64,000 nucleotides of DNA, from NCBI RefSeq assembly GCF_009711205.1, contig NZ_WMIG01000002.1, positions 496,001 to 560,000 on the forward strand, read 5' to 3'. Origin of the DNA: Paracoccus litorisediminis (GTDB lineage Bacteria > Pseudomonadota > Alphaproteobacteria > Rhodobacterales > Rhodobacteraceae). The position numbers and the translations under genes are program-made. Positions 1 through 8,546 of the stretch are shown piece by piece. The notes below the pieces were generated by a model that worked only from the letters and a program-made list of their open reading frames with translations, made no database searches and had not been told where the DNA came from. Numbering within the stretch: the stretch's first letter is position 1; each line of letters starts with the position of its first letter.

Positions 1-496
1 CCTCAAGGATGCGGCGTCGGGCCTTGGGCTTGGCGTTGATCAGTTCGGAAATCTGCCCCTGCCGCACCAACGCCGGAGAATGCGCCCCGGTCGAGGCATC
101 CGCGAACAGCATCTGCACGTCGCGGGCACGGACTTCCTTGCCGTTGATGCGATAGGCCGAGCCGGCATCACGGGTAATCCGACGGGTAACGTCCAGCGCG
201 TCGCTGTCATTCATGCCCGCCGGGGCAAGGCGGTCCTTGTTATCAAGGGTCAGCGTCACCTCGGCATGGGCGCGGGCGGAACGTCGCGTCGTTCCGGCAA
301 AGATCACGTCCTCCATGCCGTCGCCGCGCATGGCCGAGGGGCGATTTTCGCCCATGACCCAGCGCAAGGCCTCAAGCAGGTTCGACTTGCCGCAGCCATT
401 CGGCCCGACCACGCCCGTCAGCCCCTCGTGGATGACCAGATCGGTCGGGTCCACGAAGCTTTTGAATCCGTTCAGGCGAAGTCTGTCGAAGCGCAA
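1..496 (-). CDS. smc: Chromosome segregation protein SMC, N-terminal part (cut by window edge)
   Basis: About 165 N-terminal residues of the SMC ATPase, which compacts and segregates the chromosome as a homodimer with ScpA and ScpB. The product begins [20 protein letters not shown], the typical SMC start, and has the Walker A motif GPNGCGKSN at residues 31-39 followed by LRWVMGE. The reading frame continues off the left edge, so the coiled coil, hinge and C-terminal head are not visible. The start must be TTG at 494-496: an in-frame stop lies seven codons upstream with no ATG or GTG between. No other SMC-like family (RecF, SbcC) fits this N-terminal signature. The identity is very secure; only the start codon is inferred. 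Confidence 0.93.
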   Translation of the reverse strand, partial: MRFDRLRLNGFKSFVDPTDLVIHEGLTGVVGPNGCGKSNLLEALRWVMGENRPSAMRGDGMEDVIFAGTTRRSARAHAEVTLTLDNKDRLAPAGMNDSDALDVTRRITRDAGSAYRINGKEVRARDVQMLFADASTGAHSPALVRQGQISELINAKPKARRRILE

Positions 497-648
497 TGTG
501 GCAAGGCCTTTGATTCACGTGAAATGCGGCAATTCTTGGTGATTTGCGCCTTCAAGTCAATCTTGGCCACCAGATATGGAGGGTCGCGCACTGTTATCCA
601 CAATATTTGAGCGGTGGACCTTGCCCTAGGCCGCGCTAATCTGACGCC

Positions 649-999
649 ATGATTCCCGCGCTGGCCATATTGCTGTCCTTTCAGCTGATCGGAGAGATCG
701 CCGCTCGCGGTCTTGGCCTGACCGTGCCGGGGCCGGTCATCGGGATGATGTTGCTGGTTGCAAGCTGCCTGATACGCCCGTCCCTGGCCGAGATGCTGCG
801 CCCGGTCGTACGCGGATTGCTGGCGAACCTGTCGCTGTTTTTTGTCCCCGCAGGCGTCGGCGTCGTCGCCCATATGGCCGAGTTCCGCAGCGACGGCCTC
901 GCCATCGCGCTTGCGCTGACCGTCTCGACGGCACTGGCCATCGCGGTGGGGGCGCTGGTTTTCGTCGGCGTCGTGCGGCTGCTGGGGCGGCACGAATGA
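649..999 (+). CDS. lrgA: CidA/LrgA family holin-like membrane protein
   Basis: A 116-residue hydrophobic protein with about four predicted membrane segments and the LrgA hallmark VPGPVIGMMLL near residue 25. LrgA/CidA proteins are small holin-like inner-membrane proteins that act with LrgB/CidB; in several bacteria the pair modulates murein hydrolase activity or exports small organic acids. The stop codon overlaps the start of the next gene by four bases (ATGA), so the two are probably co-translated. It is separated from divergent smc by about 150 bases that contain an AT-richer stretch around 590-610 where a promoter could lie. Function in this organism is inferred from family only. Confidence 0.85.
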   Translation: MIPALAILLSFQLIGEIAARGLGLTVPGPVIGMMLLVASCLIRPSLAEMLRPVVRGLLANLSLFFVPAGVGVVAHMAEFRSDGLAIALALTVSTALAIAVGALVFVGVVRLLGRHE

Positions 1000-1712
1000 C
1001 CGATGCGGCGCTGATCTGGTCCTATCTGTCGCGCGGGCCGCTGCTGTGGCTGACCGCGACGTTGTTCGCCTATTGGATCGGGGATCGCTGTTTTCGCGCG
1101 GCCGGGCGGCAAAGCTGGGCCAATCCGGTCATGGTCGCGGTGGCGCTGCTGGCAGTGCTGCTGGAGCTGACCGGGACCAGCTACCAGACCTATTTCGAGG
1201 GCGCGCAATTCGTGCATTTCATGCTGGGCCCGGCCACGGTCGCGCTGGGAATGCCGCTATTCGACAACCTGCACCGAGTCCGCAAGGCGCTGCTGCCACT
1301 GCTGGCGGCGCTGACTGCAGGATCGCTGACTGCCGTGGTATCGGTCCTGGTGATCGCCAAGGCGACAGGCCTGTCGCCGGTGATGATGGCCAGCCTTGCG
1401 CCGAAATCGACCACCGCGCCCGTCGCCATCGGCATTGCCGAGGGGTTGGGCGGGGAACCGACGATCACCGCCGTCCTGGTTCTGCTGACCGGGATTTTCG
1501 GCGCGATCATCGCCACACCGCTGCTGAATTTGCTGAAAATCCATGACTGGCGTGCACGTGGCCTGTCCGTCGGGGTCGCGGCGCATGGCATCGGCACCGC
1601 CCGCGCCTTTCAGGTCAACGAGACCGCTGGCGCCTTTGCCGGGATTGGTATGGGGCTGAACGCCGTGCTGACCGCGATCATTGCGCCGCTGGTCCTGCGC
1701 CTGTTCCAATAA
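996..1712 (+). CDS. lrgB: LrgB family membrane protein
   Basis: A 238-residue polytopic membrane protein. It contains the LrgB signature LAPKSTTAPVAIGIAEGLGG (about residues 133-152) and GVAAHGIGTARAF (about 194-206), both strongly conserved in LrgB/CidB. It overlaps lrgA by four bases and is the normal second gene of the pair. Expected role: inner-membrane partner of LrgA in control of autolysis or small-acid transport. The length matches the family (about 230-240 residues). The gene is followed within a few bases by a hairpin that probably ends the convergent gene from the other side. Confidence 0.88.
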   Translation: MTDAALIWSYLSRGPLLWLTATLFAYWIGDRCFRAAGRQSWANPVMVAVALLAVLLELTGTSYQTYFEGAQFVHFMLGPATVALGMPLFDNLHRVRKALLPLLAALTAGSLTAVVSVLVIAKATGLSPVMMASLAPKSTTAPVAIGIAEGLGGEPTITAVLVLLTGIFGAIIATPLLNLLKIHDWRARGLSVGVAAHGIGTARAFQVNETAGAFAGIGMGLNAVLTAIIAPLVLRLFQ

Positions 1713-1714
1713 CG

Positions 1715-1739
1715 AAAAAGGCCGCCCATGCGGACGGCC
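1715..1739 (-). terminator. Rho-independent terminator of the downstream minus-strand gene
   Basis: Arms GGCCGCCC (1720-1727) and GGACGGCC (1732-1739), one mismatch, with an A-run at 1715-1719 that reads as a T-run on the minus strand. It follows the stop of the small minus-strand gene at 1763 and lies just after the lrgB stop. Confidence 0.7.
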
Positions 1740-1762
1740 CAGATGCGCAGCAGGGGCCGGGA

Positions 1763-2083
1763 TCAGGCGGCGTCTGCCTCTTCGGCGGCGTGGCGGCGTT
1801 CGCTTTCCTCGCGCGACAGCGCGACCGAGGTCCGCACGCCTTTGGCCACGAACTCCATCAGGCCCTTCACGACTCGTTCGTTCGGATCGATGCCAGCGCA
1901 GGACAGAACCTCGCGGCCATCGCGCGACCGTGCCCAACGTGCAATTTGATCAGGCCCGTTGCCGTATTTTTTGTCATCCGCGATCGCATCATCAAGTGCG
2001 GCCAGCACAACGGCGGCAAAAAGCTTGCGGGCACGTTGGCCTTGCTCAAAATTGAATGCCGAACCATCCACGAAATCGCGCAT
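1763..2083 (-). CDS. Small conserved protein of Rhodobacterales (DUF6280-like)
   Basis: A 106-residue soluble protein of unknown function. I recognise its central run (DDAIADDKKYGNGPDQIARWA, then GREVLSCAGIDPNERVV) as a very strongly conserved alphaproteobacterial small protein, probably the family called DUF6280; the family name is from memory. There is no signal peptide or membrane segment. The C-terminus is charged and alanine-rich. It is transcribed away from efp and toward lrgB. A weak AGGA ribosome-binding site precedes the ATG. High conservation of such a short protein suggests a core cellular role, but nothing in the sequence identifies it. Confidence 0.75.
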   Translation of the reverse strand: MRDFVDGSAFNFEQGQRARKLFAAVVLAALDDAIADDKKYGNGPDQIARWARSRDGREVLSCAGIDPNERVVKGLMEFVAKGVRTSVALSREESERRHAAEEADAA

Positions 2084-2427
2084 CTACTGTATCCTGTTTT
2101 TCTTGCGGTACCGCATCATACCGACCTGACCGATGTCGGGTCGCTACAGTCGCCAGACTGGCGGGCAAGGGGCGACTTAGCCGATCCTGCCAATGATTCG
2201 GTATGCCCTAGCCCACATGACAGCCATGCGCCCCGCGCAAACCCAAGCCGATCTTGATCATAGCTTGCGGCAGCTGAAGCTTTCACGACAAACGAAAACG
2301 CCCGACAGCCCTTGACAACGCCGGATTGACGATCTGGTTGCGACGGAACGTGCCCGTGGATATAGGGGCCAGCACATGCGGTTCAAGACGCGCGAGCCGC
2401 AACATTTTCGCGAAAAGGTCGCCTCGC
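2084..2427. promoter_or_regulatory. 344-bp divergent intergenic region before efp
   Basis: No gene is seen here. The region separates the small minus-strand gene from efp and should hold both promoters. It contains a perfect 12-base palindrome TGCGGTACCGCA (2104-2115), 21 bases upstream of the minus-strand start, and a TTGACA -35-like hexamer at 2312-2317 facing efp. No convincing -10 box was found for the latter. Confidence 0.4.
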
Positions 2428-2991
2428 ATGCCCAAGATCAACGGCAATGAAATCAAGCCCGGCCTCGTGCTGGAACATGACGGCGGGCTCTGGGCCGCGG
2501 TCAAGGTCAACCATGTCAAGCCCGGCAAGGGCGGCGCATTCGCTCAGGTCGAGCTGAAGAACCTGCGCGACGGGCGCAAGCTCAACGAGCGTTTCCGCAG
2601 CGAAGACAAGGTCGAAAACGTCCGCCTGGACAACAAGGACCAGCAATTCCTGTATGAAACCGACGGCCGTCTGGTCTTCATGGACAATGAAACCTTCGAG
2701 CAGATCGAGCTGGATGCCGACCTGCTGGGCGACCGCCGCCCCTTCCTGCAGGATGGCATGACCGCCACTGTCGAATATTACGGCGATGAAGCCCTTTCGG
2801 TCCGCATTCCGCAGAAAGTCGTCTGCAAGGTCGTCGAGACCGAGCCGGTGCTGAACGGCCAGACCGCCTCGAAAAGCTTCAAACCGGCGATCCTCGACAA
2901 TGGCCTGCGCGTCATGATCCCTCCCTTCGTCGGCGTCGATGAGGACATCGTCGTGAATACCGAGATGTTCGAGTATTCGGAACGCGCCTGA
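2428..2991 (+). CDS. efp: Translation elongation factor P
   Basis: A 187-residue protein with the three-domain layout of EF-P, which binds between the P and E sites of the ribosome and relieves stalling at polyproline. The N-terminal KOW-like domain carries the loop [10 protein letters not shown] with Lys34 at the tip, the position that is beta-lysylated in Escherichia coli-type EF-P. The C-terminal OB domains include the conserved [12 protein letters not shown] and [10 protein letters not shown] segments. The reading frame is open 34 codons further upstream, but family alignment fixes the start at [12 protein letters not shown]. The modification enzymes are not in this window. Monocistronic: a hairpin follows directly. 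Confidence 0.96.
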   Translation: MPKINGNEIKPGLVLEHDGGLWAAVKVNHVKPGKGGAFAQVELKNLRDGRKLNERFRSEDKVENVRLDNKDQQFLYETDGRLVFMDNETFEQIELDADLLGDRRPFLQDGMTATVEYYGDEALSVRIPQKVVCKVVETEPVLNGQTASKSFKPAILDNGLRVMIPPFVGVDEDIVVNTEMFEYSERA

Positions 2992-2998
2992 TTCGGTC

Positions 2999-3020
2999 GC
3001 GCCGGGGTCAAACCCGGCGC
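2999..3020 (+). terminator. Hairpin after efp
   Basis: Perfect 8-bp stem GCGCCGGG / CCCGGCGC (2999-3006, 3013-3020) with a six-base loop, eight bases after the efp stop. There is no T-run, so termination may be weak or Rho-assisted. Confidence 0.5.
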
Positions 3021-3117
3021 AACTGCACGATTTCGCGCCAAAGCGTGCGAAATGGCTCTGCCGACAGGGCCGAACGCGCCTATGCTGCAGTCCCGAGTCG
3101 CAATGACGGAGCAGCCC

Positions 3118-3426
3118 ATGGCACAACCTGCAATTCGCATCACGCATGAGGATTTCGGCACTTCCGGGCGCTATGCGGCCCAGATTCCCGGTGCCGATGG
3201 CGAAGCCGAGCTGACCTGGCATTCCGGCGGACCGGGTGTCATCGTCGCCGACCATACCCTTGCCCCCGACACCATGCGCGGCAGCGGCGTCGCCATGGCG
3301 CTGGTCCAGCGGCTGATCGACGACGCGCGGCGGCAGGGGATGCAGATCGTTCCGAGCTGCACCTATGTCCGGGCGCAATTCGATCGCCATCCGGAATGGG
3401 CCGAGCTTCGGGCCGGGATCGCCTAA
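3118..3426 (+). CDS. Small GNAT-type N-acetyltransferase (YjdJ-like)
   Basis: A 102-residue single-domain protein resembling the short GNAT_YjdJ-type acetyltransferases. It has the sequence VADHTLAPDTMRGSGVAMALVQRLIDDAR, in which MRGSGVA is the acetyl-CoA pyrophosphate-binding loop, and ends with a conserved IVPSCTYVRAQFDRHPEW segment. Substrate unknown. The frame is open further upstream (ATG codons at 3052 and 3103), but GGAG at 3108-3111 sits six bases before the ATG at 3118, which favours this start. It is convergent with the LysR gene, whose stop is one base away. Confidence 0.8.
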   Translation: MAQPAIRITHEDFGTSGRYAAQIPGADGEAELTWHSGGPGVIVADHTLAPDTMRGSGVAMALVQRLIDDARRQGMQIVPSCTYVRAQFDRHPEWAELRAGIA

Positions 3427-3427
3427 A

Positions 3428-4387
3428 TCAGGCGCCGCGCCCGCGCAATTCCTCCTCAAGCACCTTCAGAAAGATCTGCGCTGCCGGCGTCGGCTCTCGG
3501 TCGCGCAGGGTGACGATGGAATAGGCCGGGACGCTCAGGCCCGGCACGACATCCAGTTCGGTGACCGGCCCCCCCTCGCCCGCCTCGGAGAACAGCCGCG
3601 CGGCGGAACTCGACATCACCGCCACCGCCTGTGAGCGCATGACGAAGGCAAAGGACAGCATCAGCGATCCGGTCGAGATCACCGTGCTCGGCAGGGCCAG
3701 ACCGCGCCCGGTCAGGTAGCGTTCGACCGTGTCGCACAGCATGCTGCCCGTCGGCTGCATCACCCAGTCGAAGGGCAAACATTCCTCTAATGTCAGTCCC
3801 TTGCGCCGGGCCAGCGGATGATCGCGGCGCACCACCAGCGACAGCGGCTCGGCCCCGATCGGGATGGTGTCGAACTGGCTGGCCTCGATCCCCTCGGGGA
3901 CACGGCCGATATACAGGTCCAGATTGCCCGAGAGCAGCCCCGCCACCAACCGATCGCTGGAGGTCACCTCGATCTTGAAGCGCAGATAGGGCTCGGATCG
4001 CTCAAGGCTGCGCACCACCGGCAGGACCAGATCCAATGAGGGGCCGGTCACGGAACCCACATGCACCGATCCGACGCTGCCGCGATTGATGTCACGCACC
4101 TCGCGGCCCGCCAGATCAAGGTCGCGCAGCATCGACCGCGCCCGCTCGGCCAGCCGTTCCCCTGCCGGAGTCAGGGTGATTCCCCGGCTATGACGCTGCG
4201 ACAATTGCGCGCCGACGATCCGCTCAAGGTCAGCCAGCAGCCGCGAAGCCGCCGGCTGCGTGATATTCATCAAGGCTGCCGCCAAACTAAGCTGCCCACT
4301 GCGCTGAACGGCAACCAAAAGCGCCAATTGCCTCAATTTTATGCCGCGAGAGACCAGCTCGTCGCCAAGATCGCGATTTGTCCGCAT
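3428..4387 (-). CDS. gbpR: LysR-type regulator, GbpR-like
   Basis: A 319-residue LysR-type transcription factor. The winged helix-turn-helix lies at about residues 17-75 (LRQLALLVAVQRSGQLSLAAALMNITQPAASRLLADLE) and a substrate-binding domain follows. It is divergent from chvE-gguA-gguB, exactly the position of GbpR, the galactose-binding-protein regulator of Agrobacterium and related bacteria, which activates chvE in response to L-arabinose, D-fucose or D-galactose. The intergenic region holds a 22-bp inverted repeat that suits a LysR operator. The symbol is assigned from similarity of arrangement as well as family and is not proven. Confidence 0.8.
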   Translation of the reverse strand: MRTNRDLGDELVSRGIKLRQLALLVAVQRSGQLSLAAALMNITQPAASRLLADLERIVGAQLSQRHSRGITLTPAGERLAERARSMLRDLDLAGREVRDINRGSVGSVHVGSVTGPSLDLVLPVVRSLERSEPYLRFKIEVTSSDRLVAGLLSGNLDLYIGRVPEGIEASQFDTIPIGAEPLSLVVRRDHPLARRKGLTLEECLPFDWVMQPTGSMLCDTVERYLTGRGLALPSTVISTGSLMLSFAFVMRSQAVAVMSSSAARLFSEAGEGGPVTELDVVPGLSVPAYSIVTLRDREPTPAAQIFLKVLEEELRGRGA

Positions 4388-4414
4388 CCGTCGCCCCTCG
4401 CGTCCATTTCGATG

Positions 4415-4446
4415 TTAGCGCTAAGATATACCATAATAGGTATATC
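4415..4446. promoter_or_regulatory. Operator-like palindromes between gbpR and chvE
   Basis: Two adjoining inverted repeats: TTAGCGCTAA (4415-4424), then GATATACC (4425-4432) and GGTATATC (4439-4446) separated by ATAATA. The second has perfect 8-bp arms and the ATACC..GGTAT form expected of LysR-type sites. They lie 28-60 bp upstream of the gbpR start and about 210 bp upstream of chvE, which suggests autoregulation together with control of the divergent operon. Confidence 0.55.
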
Positions 4447-4653
4447 GAGTTCCAGAAACCGAAATTGACGCCAAACCCTGCACAAAGATAACTTGCGGGC
4501 AGGCAAGCGGGGCAGAAGTCCGCTGCCGCGGTGATCGGCCTCGGGACGGGCCCGGACGGCCCGCGAAGTCGGGGGGATGCACCGGAAGATTGCCATAAAG
4601 GGCGCCAGAAAAAGCGCCTTCTTCTGTCGTGCCCCATAACGGGAGGAAATTAA

Positions 4654-5718
4654 TTGTTTACCCTTAAGAAACTCGCTCTGGCAGCCGCCTCGGTTGCCGC
4701 GCTCTCCGTGCCGGGCATCGCCGCGGCCGAAGGCATGGTCGGCATCTCGATGCCCACCAAGACCTCGGCCCGTTGGATCGCGGACGGCGACAACATGGTC
4801 AAGCAGTTCCAGGAAGCCGGCTATCAGACCGACCTGCAATATGCAGATGACGACATTCCGAACCAGCTGAACCAGATCGAGAACATGATCACCAAGGGTG
4901 TGGACGTTCTGGTCATCGCCGCCATCGACGGCACCACGCTGTCGAACGCGCTGGCAAACGCCAAGGCCGCGGACATCAAGGTCATCGCCTATGACCGCCT
5001 GATCCGCGACACCGGCGACATCGACTATTACGCCACCTTCGACAACTTCAAGGTCGGCGTCGAGCAGGCCAACACCCTGGTCGCGGGCCTGAAAGAGCGC
5101 TTCCCGGACGTGAAGCCGTGGAACGTCGAACTGTTCGGCGGCAGCCCGGACGACAACAACGCCTTCTTCTTCTATGACGGCGCGATGTCGGTGCTGCAGC
5201 CGATGATCGACTCGGGCGAGATCGTGATCCCCTCGGGCCAGCAGGGCATGGACAAGGTCGGCACGCTGCGTTGGGACCCGGCAACGGCCCAGTCGCGCAT
5301 GGATAACATCCTGTCGGCCAACTACACCGACAAGCAGGTCAACGGCGTGCTGTCGCCCTATGACGGGCTGTCGATCGGTATCCTGTCCTCGCTCAAAGGC
5401 GTCGGCTATGGCTCGGGCGACCTGAAGATGCCGATCGTTTCGGGTCAGGACGCGGAACTGCAATCGTCGAAGTCGATCCTGGCGGGCGAACAGTATTCGA
5501 CCATCTTCAAGGACACCCGTGAGCTGGCGAAAGTCACCGTCGGCATGGTCGATTCGATGATCAAGGGCAGCGAGCCGCAGATCAACGACACCAAGACCTA
5601 CAACAACGGCGTCAAGGTCGTCCCCTCGTTCCTGCTGCAGCCGGTTCCGGTCACCGCCGCCAACCTGAACGAAGTTCTGGTCGGCTCGGGCTACTACACC
5701 GAAGACCAGCTGAAGTAA
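4654..5718 (+). CDS. chvE: ChvE-type periplasmic sugar-binding protein
   Basis: A 354-residue substrate-binding protein of a CUT2-type ABC importer. The first 24 residues are a signal peptide ([21 protein letters not shown], cleavage before EGMVG). The mature part follows ChvE closely ([57 protein letters not shown]). ChvE binds D-galactose, L-arabinose, D-glucose, D-xylose and related aldoses and in Agrobacterium also signals to VirA. The start is TTG at 4654: GGGAGGAA at 4641-4648 is correctly spaced and the signal peptide begins there. It is the first gene of a long operon and is followed by a strong inverted repeat. Confidence 0.94.
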   Translation: MFTLKKLALAAASVAALSVPGIAAAEGMVGISMPTKTSARWIADGDNMVKQFQEAGYQTDLQYADDDIPNQLNQIENMITKGVDVLVIAAIDGTTLSNALANAKAADIKVIAYDRLIRDTGDIDYYATFDNFKVGVEQANTLVAGLKERFPDVKPWNVELFGGSPDDNNAFFFYDGAMSVLQPMIDSGEIVIPSGQQGMDKVGTLRWDPATAQSRMDNILSANYTDKQVNGVLSPYDGLSIGILSSLKGVGYGSGDLKMPIVSGQDAELQSSKSILAGEQYSTIFKDTRELAKVTVGMVDSMIKGSEPQINDTKTYNNGVKVVPSFLLQPVPVTAANLNEVLVGSGYYTEDQLK

Positions 5719-5731
5719 TCTGATCAACCCG

Positions 5732-5765
5732 CGCCGCCGCAGGGGATGCATCCCTTGCGGCGGCG
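5732..5765. repeat. Strong inverted repeat between chvE and gguA
   Basis: A 34-base near-perfect palindrome: CGCCGCCGCAGGG on the left and the matching CCCTTGCGGCGGCG on the right around GATGCATC, with one G-T pair in the stem. There is no T-run. Its place right after a binding-protein gene suits an mRNA-stabilising or partly terminating structure that keeps chvE expression above gguAB. Confidence 0.75.
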
Positions 5766-5785
5766 TATTCCTAAGCTAGGGGCAT

Positions 5786-7369
5786 ATGGTAGCGATGGAC
5801 GCCATTCTGGAAATGCGGGGAATCACCAAGGAATTCCCCGGGGTCAAAGCCCTCGACAACGTCAATCTGGTGGTCAAGCGCGGCGAAATCCGCGCGCTTT
5901 GCGGTGAAAACGGCGCAGGCAAATCCACCCTGATGAAGGTTCTGTCGGGCGTCTACCCGCACGGCTCCTATGACGGAGAGATCCTTTACAAGGGAAAGCC
6001 GATGGCTTTCCGCAAGATCACCGACAGCGAAGAGCAGGGCATCGTCATCATCCACCAGGAGCTTGCCCTGGTGCCGCATATGTCGATCGCCGAGAACATC
6101 TTCCTCGGCAATGAGATCGCAAAGAACGGCGTGATCGACCGCCACGAAACCAACCGCCGCACCGCCGAACTTCTGGCCAAGGTGGGCCTTCGCGAAAGCC
6201 CCGAGACCAAGGTCGGCGAGCTGGGCATGGGCAAGCAGCAGCTGATCGAGATCGCCAAGGCGCTGTCGAAAAAGGTCGAACTGCTGATTCTGGACGAGCC
6301 GACCTCGTCGCTGAACGAACATGACAGCGCCGCGCTGCTGCGCCTGCTGGACAGCTTCCGCGAGCAGGGCATGACCGCGATCATGATCTCGCACAAGCTG
6401 AACGAGATCTCCGAGGTCTGCGACAGCCTGACGGTCTTGCGCGATGGGGCCACCGTGTCGCATCATCAGGGCATGGTTCCCGAAAGCCAGATCATCAAGG
6501 ACATGGTCGGCCGTTCGATGGACGACCGCTACCCGCCGCGCGAACCCAAGATCGGCGAGGTGATCATGCAGGTCCGCGACTGGACCGTGGCCGAGGAAGG
6601 TGGCGATGGCCGCCTGCTGGTCGACAACGCCAAATTCGACCTCAAGCGCGGCGAAGTCCTGGGCATCGCCGGCCTGATGGGCGCGGGCCGCACCGAACTG
6701 GCGATGAGCATGTTCGGCCGCTCGGTCGGCGTGTTCCGCAAGGGCTCGGTCAAGATCAATGGCAAGGATGCCGATCTGAGCACCGTGTCCAAGGCGATCA
6801 AGGCTGGCCTTGCCTATGTGACCGAGGACCGCAAATCGCTGGGCCTGGTGCTGGAAGACAGCATCCGCCGCAACATTCCGCTGGCCAACCTTGCCGGTGT
6901 CGCGCGCTACGGCGTCATCGACCATCACAAGGAAGGCAAGGTCGCGCAGGATTACCGCAAGGCAATCAATATCCGCGCCCCTTCCATCGATCAGGCGACG
7001 ATGAACCTGTCGGGCGGCAACCAGCAGAAAGTCGTGCTGGCGAAATGGCTGTTCTCTGAGCCGGAAATTCTGATCCTCGACGAGCCCACGCGCGGCATCG
7101 ACGTGGGCGCGAAATACGAAATCTACACCATCATCCGCGACCTTGCTGCCGCGGGTAAGTCCATCATCGTGATTTCTTCTGAAATGCCCGAGCTTCTGGG
7201 CATCACCGACCGCATCATCGTGATGAACGAGGGCCGTCTGGTGGGCGAGATGCCCACCTCCGAGGCGACTCAGGAACGCATCATGTCGGTCATCATCAAG
7301 TCAGGCCACGACCTGACCGAGGAAGACATCACCCCCGAAGAGATCGAGGCAGAGACCGCCCATGTCTGA
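5786..7369 (+). CDS. gguA: Sugar ABC transporter ATPase GguA/MmsA
   Basis: A 527-residue double ATPase of the CUT2 (ribose/xylose/galactose) importer family. The N-terminal half has Walker [10 protein letters not shown] (about residues 37-45), signature [10 protein letters not shown] and Walker [12 protein letters not shown]. The C-terminal half has the usual degenerate Walker A ([10 protein letters not shown]), signature LSGGNQQKV and Walker [15 protein letters not shown]. It energises import with ChvE and GguB. The start used is the ATG at 5786; a second in-frame ATG is at 5795. It overlaps gguB by eight bases. Confidence 0.94.
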   Translation: MVAMDAILEMRGITKEFPGVKALDNVNLVVKRGEIRALCGENGAGKSTLMKVLSGVYPHGSYDGEILYKGKPMAFRKITDSEEQGIVIIHQELALVPHMSIAENIFLGNEIAKNGVIDRHETNRRTAELLAKVGLRESPETKVGELGMGKQQLIEIAKALSKKVELLILDEPTSSLNEHDSAALLRLLDSFREQGMTAIMISHKLNEISEVCDSLTVLRDGATVSHHQGMVPESQIIKDMVGRSMDDRYPPREPKIGEVIMQVRDWTVAEEGGDGRLLVDNAKFDLKRGEVLGIAGLMGAGRTELAMSMFGRSVGVFRKGSVKINGKDADLSTVSKAIKAGLAYVTEDRKSLGLVLEDSIRRNIPLANLAGVARYGVIDHHKEGKVAQDYRKAINIRAPSIDQATMNLSGGNQQKVVLAKWLFSEPEILILDEPTRGIDVGAKYEIYTIIRDLAAAGKSIIVISSEMPELLGITDRIIVMNEGRLVGEMPTSEATQERIMSVIIKSGHDLTEEDITPEEIEAETAHV

Positions 7370-8546
7370 TACCACAACCGATCGCGGCAGCGACACGTTC
7401 GGCTTCATCCGCCGGAACATGCGCCAATATGGCATCCTGTTCGCCCTTGTCATCATCATGGCCTTCTTTCAGGTCGTGACCGGCGGCATCCTGTTCCGTC
7501 CGGTGAACCTGACGAACCTGTTCCTGCAGAACAGCCATATCGTCATCATGGCGGTCGGCATGCTGCTGATCATCGTGGCCGGTCACATCGACCTGTCCGT
7601 CGGCTCGGTCGCGGCCTTTGTCGGCGCGCTGGCGGCGATCATGATCGTCAAGATGGGGCTTCCGGTCCCGTTGGTGGTCGTGCTCAGCCTGGTTGCAGGC
7701 GCCCTGATCGGCGCGGCGCAGGGCTACTGGATCGCCTATTGGAAGATTCCGTCTTTCATCGTGACGCTGGCTGGCATGCTGGTGTTCCGCGGTCTGACCA
7801 TGTGGGCGCTGCAGGGCCAGTCGATCGGCCCCTTCCCCAAGGAATTCCAGATGATCGCCTCGGGCTTCATCCCGGATGTCTTCGGGCCGGACAAGCCGAA
7901 CACCCTGTCGCTGATCCTCGGCTGGGGTGCGGCGCTGGTGATCCTGTGGCTGCAGGTCCGCAACCGCAAGCGCCAGGAAGCCGTCGGCATCGCCGATGAG
8001 CCCTTTGCCTTCTTCGTCGGCAAGAACGCCCTGATCTTTGTCGCGCTGGCCTGGATGACCTGGGCGCTGGCCAACTTCCGCGGCCTGCCGAACGTCTTCA
8101 TCGTCATGGCCGTTCTGGTCGCGCTGTATTCGTTCATCTCCGAGCGCACCACGCTGGGCCGCCGCATCTACGCCATCGGTGGCAACGAGAAGGCCGCGAA
8201 GCTCTCGGGCATCAATGTCGAGCGCATCACCTTCCTGACCTTCGTGAACATGGGCATGCTGGCCGCGCTGGCCGGTCTGGTCGTTTCGGCGCGTCTGAAC
8301 TCGGCCACGCCGAAAGCCGGTGTCGGCTTCGAACTCGACGTGATCGCGGCGGTCTTCATCGGCGGCGCGTCCATGTCGGGCGGTGTCGGCACGGTGATCG
8401 GCGCAATCGTCGGCGCTTTCATCATGGGCGTCATGAACAACGGCATGTCGATCCTTGGCATCGGCATCGACTACCAGCAGGTCATCAAGGGCCTGGTCCT
8501 TATGGCCGCCGTCATCTTTGACGTCTCGAACAAGAGAAAATCGTAA
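7362..8546 (+). CDS. gguB: Sugar ABC transporter permease GguB/MmsB
   Basis: A 394-residue inner-membrane permease of the ribose/xylose-type family (BPD_transp_2), with about ten hydrophobic segments. Typical motifs are present: [17 protein letters not shown] near residue 70, [17 protein letters not shown] near 128 and [12 protein letters not shown] near 272. It forms the membrane channel of the ChvE-GguAB importer. Its start lies inside gguA (8-base overlap), and its stop shares one base with the next start (TAATG), so it is translationally coupled on both sides. Confidence 0.93.
   Translation: MSDTTTDRGSDTFGFIRRNMRQYGILFALVIIMAFFQVVTGGILFRPVNLTNLFLQNSHIVIMAVGMLLIIVAGHIDLSVGSVAAFVGALAAIMIVKMGLPVPLVVVLSLVAGALIGAAQGYWIAYWKIPSFIVTLAGMLVFRGLTMWALQGQSIGPFPKEFQMIASGFIPDVFGPDKPNTLSLILGWGAALVILWLQVRNRKRQEAVGIADEPFAFFVGKNALIFVALAWMTWALANFRGLPNVFIVMAVLVALYSFISERTTLGRRIYAIGGNEKAAKLSGINVERITFLTFVNMGMLAALAGLVVSARLNSATPKAGVGFELDVIAAVFIGGASMSGGVGTVIGAIVGAFIMGVMNNGMSILGIGIDYQQVIKGLVLMAAVIFDVSNKRKS

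Noticed and set aside
2312..2354. Full sigma-70 promoter for efp
   Set aside because: Only TTGACA is convincing; no -10 hexamer lies at a suitable spacing.
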